DNA of 64,000 nt from Novosphingobium sp. KA1 (GTDB lineage: Bacteria > Pseudomonadota > Alphaproteobacteria > Sphingomonadales > Sphingomonadaceae), in assembly GCF_017309955.1 (NCBI RefSeq), contig NZ_CP021247.1, forward strand, positions 2,133,001 through 2,197,000, read 5' to 3'. Shown here in pieces: positions 43,693 to 52,428 of this stretch. Position 1 is the first letter of the stretch. Each line of letters begins with the position of its first letter. A program made the position numbers and the translations under genes. The notes beneath the pieces are model-generated. The model made no database searches, was not told where the DNA came from, and was given only the letters and a program-made list of their open reading frames with translations.

Positions 43693-44616
43693 CTACTCGG
43701 GTTGGTCTTCCGCCTGCTGTGACGGCGGGAGGAGCCGAAGCCTCGTCACGCGGCGTTCGTCGCCGTCGGTGACTTCGATCCGCCAGCCGCTGTCATGCTC
43801 GAGAACGGTGCCGACTTCGGGTACGCCGCCGGCCAGCACAAAGGCCAGGCCGCCCAGCGTATCCACCGCTTCCTCGACTTCGGCGAGGCGAGGGTCGATC
43901 CGTTCCGCCACATCCTCGAGTTCGACACGGGCGTCGGCGTCCCAGATACCCCCCTCTTGCGAAATTAGCAACTCCTCGGGGGCGTCGTCATGCTCGTCCT
44001 CGATGTTGCCGACGATTTCCTCGACGAGGTCCTCGATGGTGATGATCCCGTCGGTGCCGGAATACTCGTCGATGACCACCGCGAGGTGGGTGCGCTGGGC
44101 CCGCATGTCGACCAGGACGTCCAGCGCGCCGCGCGATTGCGGCACGTAGAGCGGCTGGCGCAGCAGGGTGCTCCAGTCCTCGGGCGGCTCCTGGCCGCGG
44201 GCGAGGATGGGGAACACGTCCTTGATGTGGATCATGCCCTTGATGGCATCGAGCGAGTCGCCATAGACCGGCATGCGGCTGTGGCCATGCTCGGCAAAGG
44301 CCTCGACCACGTCGGCCCAGCTGGCGGCGGCGGGAATCGCCACGATCTCGCTGCGCGGCACGGCCACGTCGTCGGCATCGTGCTCGCTGAAATGGAGCAG
44401 GTTGCGCAGCATCTGCCGTTCCAGCGGCGAGAGATCGCCACTGGCGGCGCTGGCCTGCTCGGTATCGCCTTCGTGTTCGTTGATGACGCCTTCGATCTGC
44501 GCGCGCAGCGACTGATCGACGTCGTTCTGGAAAAGTCGCCGGATGACACGCCAGAGCGTGCCGGTACTATCCCCATCTCCCGAGCCGGTCTCGGTGTGGC
44601 GGCCATTGTCGGCCAT
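43693..44616 (-). CDS. corC: CorC/HlyC-type CBS-domain protein
   Basis: The 307-residue cytosolic protein has an acidic N-terminus, two CBS domains (VPRSEIVAIPAAASWADVV, HSRMPVYGDSLDAIKGMIHIKD, THLAVVIDEYSGTDGIITIEDLVEEIVG) and a C-terminal CorC_HlyC domain (LEEAVDTLGGLAFVLAGGVP, FDSGWR-like VLEHDSGWRIEV). Members take part in divalent-cation handling or membrane stress. It stands 22 bases after ybeY, in the same conserved order phoH-ybeY-corC found in many Proteobacteria. Confidence 0.92.
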   Translation of the reverse strand: MADNGRHTETGSGDGDSTGTLWRVIRRLFQNDVDQSLRAQIEGVINEHEGDTEQASAASGDLSPLERQMLRNLLHFSEHDADDVAVPRSEIVAIPAAASWADVVEAFAEHGHSRMPVYGDSLDAIKGMIHIKDVFPILARGQEPPEDWSTLLRQPLYVPQSRGALDVLVDMRAQRTHLAVVIDEYSGTDGIITIEDLVEEIVGNIEDEHDDAPEELLISQEGGIWDADARVELEDVAERIDPRLAEVEEAVDTLGGLAFVLAGGVPEVGTVLEHDSGWRIEVTDGDERRVTRLRLLPPSQQAEDQPE

Positions 44617-44638
44617 CGTGCTTGGTTATCCCTGAGGT

Positions 44639-45130
44639 TTACGTGCGATCCCCATATGGGTCGGGAATGCCGATGAGAGCAAGAGCCTTTGTTTCCAGCG
44701 CTTCCATTGCCTCGGCATCGGCGTCGGAAATCTCGTGATCGAGCCCGGCGAGGTGGAGCAGGCCGTGGACGATCAGGTGGCTGGCGTGGTCCTCCACCGC
44801 AATGCCCTTTTCCGCCGCCTCGCGCGCGCAGGTCTCGGCCGCGAGCGCCAGATCGCCGAGCATTTCCGGCGGTCCGTCCTCGGCCAGCGCCAGCAGCTCG
44901 GCGCGCTCGATCATCGGGAAGGAAAGCACGTTGGTGGGCTTGTCCTTGGCCCGCCATTCGCGGTTGAGCACGTGGACTTCCGCGTCCGAGGTGAACAGCA
45001 GGCTGGTGATGAGCCGGGGGTTGCCAAGCTCGGGCGCCACCCGGGTCAGCGCTTCCAGCGCGCGTTCGGCAAGGTCGGCCCAGTCGGTTTCGGCGGGCCA
45101 GGGTGCTTCGATGTCGATTTCGAGGTCCAT
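44639..45130 (-). CDS. ybeY: rRNA maturation RNase YbeY
   Basis: This 163-residue enzyme carries the zinc-binding HLIVHGLLHLAGLDH, and NREWRAKDKPTNVLSFPM near the middle, the two signatures of YbeY. It processes the 3' end of 16S rRNA and helps in ribosome quality control. The gene order phoH-ybeY-corC is conserved, although here a GIY-YIG gene on the other strand lies between phoH and ybeY. Confidence 0.95.
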   Translation of the reverse strand: MDLEIDIEAPWPAETDWADLAERALEALTRVAPELGNPRLITSLLFTSDAEVHVLNREWRAKDKPTNVLSFPMIERAELLALAEDGPPEMLGDLALAAETCAREAAEKGIAVEDHASHLIVHGLLHLAGLDHEISDADAEAMEALETKALALIGIPDPYGDRT

Positions 45131-45199
45131 GGGGGCGCTTTACGCCCGGTTGCGCGCGGGGTCGAGCGGGGTTTGGGCGGAATTGAGAAAGGAGGCGGG

Positions 45200-45340
45200 A
45201 TCCCCGCCTGCGCGGGGATGACGGGGAGGGGATGGCCGGGATTTAATTGGCAATCGAACGTCTTCAGCCGCAACCCAGCAACACAAAACCCCGTCGCCCC
45301 CGCCTTGCGTCCGGCCGACAGGACGAAGGGCGGGGGCGAC
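45200..45340. repeat. Two GC-rich palindromes before the GIY-YIG gene
   Basis: ATCCCCGCCTGCGCGGGGAT at 45200-45219 and a 12-bp stem GTCGCCCCCGCC/GGCGGGGGCGAC at 45293-45340 match the palindrome families at 25.9 kb and 45.7 kb. Confidence 0.7.
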
Positions 45341-45361
45341 TTGTTCTTCGGAGCCATCGAC

Positions 45362-45661
45362 ATGGAGAAAGGCGGCTGGCTCTACGTGACCAGCGACCGC
45401 TATCGCGGCGGCATCTACACCGGCGTGACCGCGCATCTCCAGCGCCGCATCTGGCAACACCGTGCAGGCACCGGCTCCGCCTTCGTGCGCGAATACGGCT
45501 TCACGCGGCTGGTCTACGCTGAACGCCACGATGTGATCGAGAATGCCATCCGCCGTGAAAAGGCGGTCAAGAAATGGCGGCGGGAATGGAAAATACGGCT
45601 TGTCGAAACGCTGAACCCGGACTGGGAGGGCATGTTCGACCGGCTGGGCGGGGTGCTGTGA
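45362..45661 (+). CDS. GIY-YIG nuclease family protein
   Basis: The 99-residue protein belongs to the small UPF0213-like GIY-YIG family. The motif appears as WLYVTSDRYRGGIYTGVT, with the catalytic Arg in HLQRRIWQHR and the Glu in NAIRREKAVKKWRR. GIY-YIG enzymes cut DNA. GGAG nine bases before the ATG at 45362 supports the start. The gene is flanked on both sides by GC-rich palindromes and lies on the opposite strand within the otherwise conserved phoH-ybeY pair. Confidence 0.85.
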   Translation: MEKGGWLYVTSDRYRGGIYTGVTAHLQRRIWQHRAGTGSAFVREYGFTRLVYAERHDVIENAIRREKAVKKWRREWKIRLVETLNPDWEGMFDRLGGVL

Positions 45662-45670
45662 CGCAAGAAA

Positions 45671-45711
45671 AGCGGGGCCCCCGCTTTCGCGAGGGCGACG
45701 ACGTCTTTTTG
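45671..45711 (+). terminator. Palindrome with T-run after the GIY-YIG gene
   Basis: The hairpin around CCCCCGCTTTCGCGAGGG (45678-45695) is followed by CGTCTTTTTG. It could end the GIY-YIG transcript. Confidence 0.55.
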
Positions 45712-45780
45712 TGAATTCTCCCGCTTGGAAACAGGAGTGAGGGGCGTTCAGGATAAGATCCGCCTCACAATCCCCCGTCG

Positions 45781-45813
45781 CCCCCGCGCAGGCGGGGGCC
45801 CCGCTTCTTTCTT
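45781..45813 (-). terminator. Palindrome after the phoH gene
   Basis: CCCCCGC-GCAG-GCGGGGG at 45781-45798 lies 15 bases after the phoH stop on the minus strand. It belongs to the same palindrome family as the other GC-rich repeats here. Confidence 0.5.
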
Positions 45814-46847
45814 TACCCAGCCTCGTACTGGCTGAGCGGCCCCTCGTAAGCCTCGACGATCCGTCCGACGATCGGGTGGCGGACCACGTCGGCCACGGTG
45901 AAGCGCGTCACGTCGATGCCTTCCACGCCCTCGAGCCGGTTCACCGCGTCGGCGAGGCCCGAATGGCGGTCGCCGCCCGGGATGTCGACCTGCCGGGGGT
46001 CGCCGCAGACGACCATGCGGCTGTTCTGGCCGAAGCGGGTGAGGAACATCTTCATCTGCTCGCGCGTGGTGTTCTGCGCCTCGTCGAGGATGACGAACGC
46101 GTCGGCCAGCGTGCGGCCGCGCATGAAGGCGATCGGCGCGATCTCGATCTCGCCCGAGGCCAGGCGGCGTTCCACCTGTTCGGGCGGCATGCAGTCATAA
46201 AGCGCGTCGTAGAGCGGACGCAGGTAGGGATCGACCTTGTCCTTCATGTCGCCGGGCAGGAAGCCCAGTTTCTCGCCCGCTTCCACGGCGGGGCGCGAGA
46301 GGATCAGGCGCTGGACCGAGCCGGTCATCAGCTGCGAGACCGCCTGGGCCACCGCGAGGTAGGTCTTGCCGGTACCCGCCGGGCCGAGCGCGAAGATCAC
46401 GTCCGAGCGGGCGAGCGCACGCATATATTCGATCTGCGTGGCCGAACGCGGCACGATTGTCTTGCGGCGGGTGCGGATCATGATCGGCGGGGCGCCGGCA
46501 TCGCCGCTGATGATGCCTTCCAGCGTGGGTTCCGAAGACATCGCGATCAGCGATTCGATAGCGCCCGAGTCGAGGTCCTGTCCCATTTCCAACCGGTGAT
46601 ACATGCCTTTGAGAGTGTCGCGCGCGCGGGCGACGGCGTCTTCCGGACCCTCGATCTGGATCCTGTTGCCGCGCGCGGAAATGTAGACGCCGAGCCGGTT
46701 TTCGACCTGTACGAGATTGGCATCGAACTGGCCGAACACGGCTCCCAGCAGCGTCTGTTCGTCGAACTCGACTTCGGTACGCGCCCTGCGATGGGTTTCG
46801 GGGCGGAACTGCGCCGGATCACCGGCGCGGGCTGCTTTGCGGGCCAT
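45813..46847 (-). CDS. PhoH-like ATPase (YbeZ type)
   Basis: This 344-residue protein has an N-terminal KH-like region ([25 protein letters not shown]) and a PhoH P-loop ATPase domain with [15 protein letters not shown] (Walker A), [12 protein letters not shown] (Walker B) and [15 protein letters not shown]. YbeZ and YbeY are functional partners in rRNA processing. The ATG at 46847 has a close GGAG; a TTG at 46916 in frame is possible but lacks family support. The gene lies upstream of ybeY on the same strand. Confidence 0.9.
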   Translation of the reverse strand: MARKAARAGDPAQFRPETHRRARTEVEFDEQTLLGAVFGQFDANLVQVENRLGVYISARGNRIQIEGPEDAVARARDTLKGMYHRLEMGQDLDSGAIESLIAMSSEPTLEGIISGDAGAPPIMIRTRRKTIVPRSATQIEYMRALARSDVIFALGPAGTGKTYLAVAQAVSQLMTGSVQRLILSRPAVEAGEKLGFLPGDMKDKVDPYLRPLYDALYDCMPPEQVERRLASGEIEIAPIAFMRGRTLADAFVILDEAQNTTREQMKMFLTRFGQNSRMVVCGDPRQVDIPGGDRHSGLADAVNRLEGVEGIDVTRFTVADVVRHPIVGRIVEAYEGPLSQYEAG

Positions 46848-47136
46848 GCGCTCCTTTCGGGTGAGGATGCTTTTTCGTTCTGTCTCGAAGATGGCTCGCC
46901 GCACCGCGTCGCGCAAGGCGGGGCTATGCGAAAATTGCCGTGAACGCGGTGGATAATCCGGTGTTTCGGCGCGGATTCAGCACTTTGTCGCAGGGGCGCG
47001 ACAGACATTTCAAGTTCCTGAAGGGTTTATTGCAACCGCGTTCAGCCAGGCGGGTTCAAACATGAACTCACCGGAACACACCGGACAAGATTGCCGGGGG
47101 TCGCCCAAGCGGTGAGCCTGAATAAGGAGAAACATA

Positions 47137-47628
47137 ATGCGCAAGATCATCATGGCCGCACTGGCTGCAAGCGTTGCCGTTCCGACTCTGGTCGTGCCGA
47201 CGATGGCATCGGCCCAGAGCGCCCGCGAAGTGCGCGAAAGCGCCCGCGACGTTCGCCACGACGAGCGCAACTTGCGCGATGCGCAGCGCTATGGCGACCG
47301 CCGCGACGTTCGCCAGGCGCGCCGCGACCTCAACGATTCGCGCCGTGAACTGCACGAGGACTGGCGTGACTATCGCCGTGCGCACCGCAACGACTATCGC
47401 CGCCCGGCCTATCAGGGCCCGCGCGGTTATCACTATCGCCCGGTCGCCGTGGGCTATCGTTTCCAGCCCGCCTACTACGGCAACCGCTACTGGGTGAACG
47501 ACTATGCCCGCTACCGCCTGCCCGCGCCGCGCGCCGGCCACCGCTGGGTCCGCTACGGCAACGACGTGGTCATGGTGAACATGCGCAGCGGCCGTGCCGT
47601 CACCGTCTATAATGGATTTTTCTGGTAA
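47137..47628 (+). CDS. RcnB-like secreted protein
   Basis: This 163-residue protein has a signal peptide (MAALAASVAVPTLVVPTMASA) and a mature region rich in Arg and Asp helices (RESARDVRHDERNLRDAQRYGDRRDVRQARR). It ends with the RcnB-like repeat domain (YRLPAPRAGHRWVRYGNDVVMVNMRSGRAV). RcnB family members are periplasmic and linked to nickel/cobalt balance in E. coli, but the role of alphaproteobacterial members is unclear. GGAG eight bases before ATG is a good ribosome site. Confidence 0.82.
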   Translation: MRKIIMAALAASVAVPTLVVPTMASAQSAREVRESARDVRHDERNLRDAQRYGDRRDVRQARRDLNDSRRELHEDWRDYRRAHRNDYRRPAYQGPRGYHYRPVAVGYRFQPAYYGNRYWVNDYARYRLPAPRAGHRWVRYGNDVVMVNMRSGRAVTVYNGFFW

Positions 47629-47665
47629 GCCGACCGGGGACGCGATCGACGCCCGGCGGGTCGCA

Positions 47666-47702
47666 GGGGCTCCGGTGCTTCATGCACCGGGGCCCTTTTC
47701 CG
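47666..47702 (+). terminator. Terminator after the RcnB-like gene
   Basis: GGGCTCCGGTGC pairs with GCACCGGGGCCC around TTCAT and is followed by TTTTCC. Confidence 0.8.
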
Positions 47703-47718
47703 TTGAGGAGCTTGTTTG

Positions 47719-47847
47719 CGAAAATGCCCGTGGGGCATTTTCGGTACGGCACCAGCCCTCTCCCCCACCCGACCTCCCAACAGGATACACTCGTGGGAGG
47801 TCGGGTGGGGGGAGAGGGCTGGTGCCGCAAAATTCGCGTGCCGCGAA
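47719..47847. repeat. Nested inverted repeat with 32-bp arms
   Basis: The arms 47748-47779 and 47794-47826 are complementary over 32 bases with one extra base, around a 14-base loop. A hairpin CGAAAATGCCC...GGGCATTTTCG lies to the left and another, AAAATTCGCG...CGCGAATTTT, to the right. It lies between the RcnB-like gene and the lipoprotein gene. Confidence 0.8.
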
Positions 47848-47923
47848 TTTTTCAAACGGACGTGCAGAACATGCGGCGGGCCGAGCTTGCGGGAGGGGCG
47901 GGCATGCGGCTAGCCTGCTGCCC

Positions 47924-48499
47924 ATGAACCGGATCGCTCTAGCCGCTACGGCGACGCTCGCCCTCACGCTTTCGCTTGCCGCCTGCAAGAAGGACGCCGC
48001 TCCGCCGCCGGACGCGGTCGCCACCTCGGCCGAGACCGAAGCGGCCACCGAGGCACCCGCGCCGCAGACGGCGGAGGAGTGGATCAAGGCCAATTACCAG
48101 GACGCCGTCACCAGCGACCTCGGCAAGCTGCAATATGCGACCGCCGAGGCCGATCTCGACGGCGATGGCACGCCCGAAGTGCTCGCCTATCTTGGCGGCC
48201 CGATGTTTTGCGGCACCGGCGGCTGCAACCTCGTGGTCCTGAAGCGAGACGGCGACGGTTTCCGCAAGATGGGCGAGACCAGCGTGGTGCAATTGCCGGT
48301 GGGCGTGCTGGCGACCCGGACCCGCGGCTGGCGCGACATCGGCGTGGCGGTTTCCGGCGGCGGCATGGCCGAAGGCATCGCGCGCCTTCGCTTCAACGGC
48401 AAGGCCTACCCGCAAAACGCCAGCGACGAAGTCAGCGCCGAGACGGCCTCGGTCGGCAAGACACTGATTACGGACGAAGCCCTGAAGCCGCTTGATTAG
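47924..48499 (+). CDS. Putative lipoprotein
   Basis: The protein of 191 residues begins with a lipoprotein signal LALTLSLAACKKD; the cysteine at about 19 would be lipidated. The mature part begins with an alanine- and proline-rich linker and then a region with an EF-hand-like DLDGDGTPE and GTGGCNLVVLKRDGDGFRK. This is seen in secreted hypothetical proteins without a known role. The TAG stop at 48497-48499 is made with the first base of the MITE-like element next to it. Confidence 0.7.
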   Translation: MNRIALAATATLALTLSLAACKKDAAPPPDAVATSAETEAATEAPAPQTAEEWIKANYQDAVTSDLGKLQYATAEADLDGDGTPEVLAYLGGPMFCGTGGCNLVVLKRDGDGFRKMGETSVVQLPVGVLATRTRGWRDIGVAVSGGGMAEGIARLRFNGKAYPQNASDEVSAETASVGKTLITDEALKPLD

Positions 48500-48783
48500 G
48501 CCGTAAACGCATAAACGACACCATCGAGGTTTGCGGCAAAATGGCTCAGCGGCAGGAGGGAAGGCGCTGGAATATGTCGATATTTCAAGACTTCCCGACG
48601 CAGCGCTGGGCCATTTTTGGCAAGCGAAACTCACCGTAAGGTAAACCCCGAAGGGGGCGCCCAAATGGCTTCCATCTCGAACCGAAGCGGCCTTGGACGG
48701 GCAACCAGCCCGCCCGGCGGCAACTTCGGCCCGAGCTGTTCGCCATTTGGGCGCCTTGATGGTGCCGTTTATGCGTTTACGGC
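48500..48783 (+). mobile_element. MITE-like element, copy 3 (284 bp, inverted, diverged)
   Basis: It shares the two-hairpin plan and similar ends (GCCGTAAACGCATAAAC) with the copies at 24.5 and 35.5 kb, but lies in the reverse orientation, has a longer linker and is flanked by TA. It separates two convergent genes, both of which end in TAG at its borders. Confidence 0.8.
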
Positions 48784-49473
48784 CTAAAGCGCCAGCCAGC
48801 GCCGGAAGGCGGCATTGACCGCGTCGGGCTGTTCCATCGGCGCCATGTGGCCGGCCTGCGGGATGATCTCGTAAGTCGCGGCGGGCAGCGCCTGCGCCAT
48901 TTCCTCGGCCAGGTAGGGCGGGGTGAGGGCGTCCATGTCGCCCACCATGACCATGGCCGGCACCGTGACCGTGGCCAGCGTCTCCAGCGAATCCGCGCGC
49001 TCGATGATCGCCGCCTGCTGGTCCATGTAGGTGCCGAAGCCGACCCGCAGGGCCATCTCGACGACCTCCTCGAACAGCGGCTCGGGGCAGTCGGGCGCGA
49101 CCAGCTGGCGCAGCGATCCGCGCAGGACCGCCTCGAACCCGCGCGCGCGGGCGGTGGCGATGGCGGCACGGCGCAGCGCGGCCTGATCCTCGCTGTCGGC
49201 ACGGGCATTGGTGTCGACCAGCGCGAGGCGGGTGACCCGCTCCGGCGCGCGGCGCCAGATCTCCATCGCGACATAGCCGCCCATCGAGAACCCGGCGATT
49301 CCGAAGCGGTCCGGCGCCGCATCGAGCACGCGGCTGGCCATCAGCGCGATCGAATCGTCCTTCAGCGTATCGCCGATGGAGACATCCGCGATGTCCGCCA
49401 GGGCGGCGATCTGCGCCTGCCAGACATGGCGGTCGCACGACAGGCCGGGGACGAGCACCAGCGCCTGTTTCAT
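48784..49473 (-). CDS. Alpha/beta hydrolase
   Basis: The 229-residue protein follows the alpha/beta hydrolase plan: LVLVPGLSCDRHVW, the nucleophile elbow GIAGFSMGGYVAME, VGDMDALTPP (acid) and AGHMAPMEQPD (histidine). The substrate is not evident. Its start overlaps the miaB stop (ATGA), so it is probably co-transcribed with miaB. The TAG stop lies at the edge of the MITE-like element. Confidence 0.87.
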   Translation of the reverse strand: MKQALVLVPGLSCDRHVWQAQIAALADIADVSIGDTLKDDSIALMASRVLDAAPDRFGIAGFSMGGYVAMEIWRRAPERVTRLALVDTNARADSEDQAALRRAAIATARARGFEAVLRGSLRQLVAPDCPEPLFEEVVEMALRVGFGTYMDQQAAIIERADSLETLATVTVPAMVMVGDMDALTPPYLAEEMAQALPAATYEIIPQAGHMAPMEQPDAVNAAFRRWLAL

Positions 49474-50804
49474 GCGGGCACGGGGCCCAGCAGCCTTGCG
49501 GAGACGGCGTTGTACCCGCCTTCGGTCAGTTCCACCGTGACCATGTCGCCGATCGCGACATCGCCGTCGAAATAGACCGACTGCAACCACGGCGACTTGC
49601 CGAGCCATTGCCCCGGCAGCTTGCCCCGGCGCTCCACCAGAACCTGGCAGGTCTTGCCGACCGAGGCCTTGTTGAAGGCGGTCTGGTCGCGGCCCAGCGC
49701 GGCCTGGAGGCGCATGATGCGCTCGGTCATCACTTCGGCGGGAACCTGGCCGTCCATCGTCGCGGCGGGGGTGCCGGGGCGCGGGCTGTACTTGAAGCTG
49801 AAGCACTGCGCGTAGCGAACCGTGTCGACAAGCGCGAGGGTATCCTCGAACTCGGCATCGCTCTCGCCGGGGAAGCCGACGATAAAGTCGCCCGAAAGCG
49901 CGATGTCGGGGCGCGCCGCGCGCACCTTTTCCAGCACCTTCAGATAGCTTTCCGCGGTGTGGCTGCGGTTCATCGCCTTCAGCACGCGGTCATTGCCCGC
50001 CTGCACCGGCAGGTGGAGGAAGGGCATCAGCTTGTCCACTTCGCCGTGGGCCGCGATCAGCCCTTCGGTGAAGTCGTTGGGGTGGCTGGTGGTATAGCGG
50101 ATGCGGGCAAGGTCGGGGATCTCGGCGAGTTCGCGGATCAGCCCGTCGAGGCCGATCGTGCGGCCCTTGGCATCCTCGCCGGTCCAGGCGTTGACGTTCT
50201 GGCCCAGCAGCGAGATCTCGCGCGCGCCGGCATCGACCAGCCGCTTCGCCTCGTCGACGAGGTCGGCATGGGGGCGCGAAACCTCGGCGCCGCGCGTATA
50301 GGGCACCACGCAATAGGTGCAGAACTTGTCGCAGCCTTCCTGCACGGTGAGGAAGGCGGCCGGGCCTGAGCGCTTGCGTTTCGGCAGGGCGCCGAACTTG
50401 GTTTGCGCGGGCATGTCGGTATCGGTGACGCGCTTGCCGCCGGTCGCCTCGCGGATCATCTCGGGCAGGCGGTGATAGGCCTGCGGGCCGACCACCATCT
50501 GCACGGCGGGCGCGCGCTTCATGATCTCGTCGCCTTCGGCCTGCGCCACGCAGCCGGCCACCGCGATCAGCGGCGATGAGCCATCCACGCGGCGCAGGCG
50601 GCCGATGTCCGAATAGACCTTTTCGGCGGCCTTTTCGCGGATGTGGCAGGTGTTGAGCACGACCAGATCGGCCTCTTCGCCGTCCGGCGCGGCGGTGATG
50701 CCCTGCTCGGCCAGCAGTTCGGCCATGCGCTCGCCGTCGTAGACGTTCATCTGGCAGCCGAAGCTCTTGACCCGGTAGGTCTGGGGAATCTGGGTAGGGC
50801 GCAT
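49470..50804 (-). CDS. miaB: tRNA-2-methylthio-N6-dimethylallyladenosine synthase MiaB
   Basis: This protein of 444 residues has an N-terminal methylthiotransferase domain (FGCQMNVYDG, LNTCHIREKA and AVAGCVAQ give three cluster cysteines), a radical SAM core with CDKFCTYCVVPYTRG, and a C-terminal TRAM domain. MiaB adds a methylthio group to A37 of certain tRNAs. The ATG at 50804 gives the usual N-terminus MRPTQIPQ; the open frame that continues upstream is not supported as coding. Confidence 0.95.
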   Translation of the reverse strand: MRPTQIPQTYRVKSFGCQMNVYDGERMAELLAEQGITAAPDGEEADLVVLNTCHIREKAAEKVYSDIGRLRRVDGSSPLIAVAGCVAQAEGDEIMKRAPAVQMVVGPQAYHRLPEMIREATGGKRVTDTDMPAQTKFGALPKRKRSGPAAFLTVQEGCDKFCTYCVVPYTRGAEVSRPHADLVDEAKRLVDAGAREISLLGQNVNAWTGEDAKGRTIGLDGLIRELAEIPDLARIRYTTSHPNDFTEGLIAAHGEVDKLMPFLHLPVQAGNDRVLKAMNRSHTAESYLKVLEKVRAARPDIALSGDFIVGFPGESDAEFEDTLALVDTVRYAQCFSFKYSPRPGTPAATMDGQVPAEVMTERIMRLQAALGRDQTAFNKASVGKTCQVLVERRGKLPGQWLGKSPWLQSVYFDGDVAIGDMVTVELTEGGYNAVSARLLGPVPA

Positions 50805-50954
50805 GAGCGGCCCGATACACGCGTTCCGGGCGGTTTTGAAGGGGGCGCCCACCCTGGGTGCGCGGGGCGGGGAGCGGTTCGGCCGGTGACACGCCGTGAC
50901 CGCGTTCAGGCGGAGGCTGTCAAAGCATGGAGAGGCGAGGTGCCCGGCCTCAAG

Positions 50955-50982
50955 GGCTTCGACAGGCTCTGCCTGAGCGGGT
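50955..50982. repeat. REP-like palindrome, family GGCTTCGACAGGCTCAGCC, copy 4
   Basis: GGGCTTCGACAGGCTCTGCC and TGAGCGGG resemble the copies at 39.0-39.9 kb. It lies in the 486-base gap upstream of miaB, which is otherwise without a supported gene and becomes AT-richer from about 51045. Confidence 0.7.
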
Positions 50983-51290
50983 GGAGAGGGTAAGGGCCGG
51001 GAGGAGACCGTCCGGATCGGAGCCGGGGTGCGGGGATAGCCGACCAACTCTAGTCGTTGCTCGAGTTGCGCCAAAGCGACTGCTTTTGCCGAAACCCACC
51101 ATTCGCTTGGCGCGAAGTCGTCATGCAGAAATGCGCCCAACGTCGGCGATTTGCGATACTCGCGCTGTGGTCCAAATGCTGCCATCTCTGCAAGTTCGGC
51201 AGCATGATAACTATAAGTCCGTATCTCAGGCATACGCTTCGTTTCAACCAGGCCTTGGCACGTAACCCATGAGTGTCCATAGTTTCCCCA

Positions 51291-52145
51291 ATGAATGATA
51301 TTGAGCGCGAAGCAATTGTTCTCGCATCGGCATGGACCATGATCGATGACATGGTTAATTGGGCGATGTTCTGCAAAACCGAGAACACCAAACCAGCCAA
51401 CCTCATGTTCGAAACGAGCTACCATGCCCGTCTCTTTGTCATTTTGCTTGGGGATTTCCTTTCCCAAGTCGGCTCATATAATCGCGAGCCTATCCCATTG
51501 GGCTTATCGCCAGTTCCTAGCGGTGTTGTCCCATCGGATAAGACCTTCCTATTTCATCTCCGTAAGGTGTGTCACAAGCCAATGCTCGGCAGCGATACGA
51601 AGCCGCTCGCCGAAGCTGTCGAGGCATTTGCGGATTGGCTCGAAGGGGAGTTCATAACGGAAGGCGTCAATCTCAACACCATCGATATTATCGCCGACAT
51701 TCGCATTGAACGTATACAATATCTGAAAATGTGCGGTGACATCGCGAAGCATAGCCTGGGCCGGTTAGAGGCGAATGCGAAAAAACTGCGCAGGCTACTG
51801 GCAAAGGCGAGGCATGAGGTCAGTGAGGCGGAAAGCTATCTCGCTTTGGGCGCGTTTTTTGAATGGTTCTTCGATGACATTTTTATCCAGCACTCCGGTC
51901 GCATTGCTGAGTTTCTGAATAATATTCGTTGGGCCATTTACGAATATCTGCAACCGGAGTTCGCTCGCTCGTATTATATTGACGAACGGGCAACGCCGAC
52001 ATTTCCTATATATGGCTATCACGTTCCCGAAGCCATCACAGAGCCTTTGGCGGTCGCGATGTATTGGGAGGTTATGAACCAGTCCCGAACACAACCATAT
52101 TTTCACAGGTTCAAAATACCCGACTGGGCAACGTCGCGATTTTGA
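51291..52145 (+). CDS. Orphan protein of low GC
   Basis: The protein has 284 residues and is mostly helical. It has no recognised motif; recurring features are aromatic- and aspartate-rich helices such as SYLALGAFFEWFFDDIF and IRWAIYEYLQPEF. GC content is visibly lower than in flanking genes, suggesting recent arrival. The ATG at 51291 is taken as start; a GTG at 51273 is also in frame. Neither has a good ribosome site. No neighbour suggests a function. The 283 bases after it, to the next gene, hold nothing recognisable. Confidence 0.55.
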   Translation: MNDIEREAIVLASAWTMIDDMVNWAMFCKTENTKPANLMFETSYHARLFVILLGDFLSQVGSYNREPIPLGLSPVPSGVVPSDKTFLFHLRKVCHKPMLGSDTKPLAEAVEAFADWLEGEFITEGVNLNTIDIIADIRIERIQYLKMCGDIAKHSLGRLEANAKKLRRLLAKARHEVSEAESYLALGAFFEWFFDDIFIQHSGRIAEFLNNIRWAIYEYLQPEFARSYYIDERATPTFPIYGYHVPEAITEPLAVAMYWEVMNQSRTQPYFHRFKIPDWATSRF

Positions 52146-52428
52146 AGCTACGCAACGTTAGTATTAGCGTTCGCGTCCACTGAATGCCGACTTTTCGCAA
52201 GTGCTGACGTCCGGCACGACTTTATAGAAGTGCAGAAAAGTTCCAGGCCACGCCATAGCTATAGGTCCGCTGCCTGGCGCTGGAAAGCCGGAGCCGAACG
52301 GCAAAGGTGGGCGCAAAGCGGGCACTTAGCCCACGCCCGGCTGCCAGCCGTGACCGGGGCGAGGGGCCGCTGCGCCCGGTGGCCAAACCGTTTTCCTACA
52401 CCGGGCCGGCCGCGTTACCTTGCGCGGC

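Noticed and set aside
46941..47044. Inverted pair TGAACGCGGT/ACCGCGTTCA before the RcnB-like gene
   Set aside because: The halves are 10 bases and 84 bases apart, which is likely by chance in GC-rich DNA.
49815..50369. Long plus-strand frames inside miaB and many similar shadows elsewhere
   Set aside because: They are frames opposite strongly supported genes in high-GC DNA, with no motifs or start signals.
50805..51467. Long open frame in the same phase as miaB, upstream on the minus strand
   Set aside because: It runs antisense to the low-GC orphan gene, lacks a ribosome site and passes through a REP palindrome. Part of it (around 51045-51233) looks slightly protein-like and may be a relic, but the evidence is too thin.
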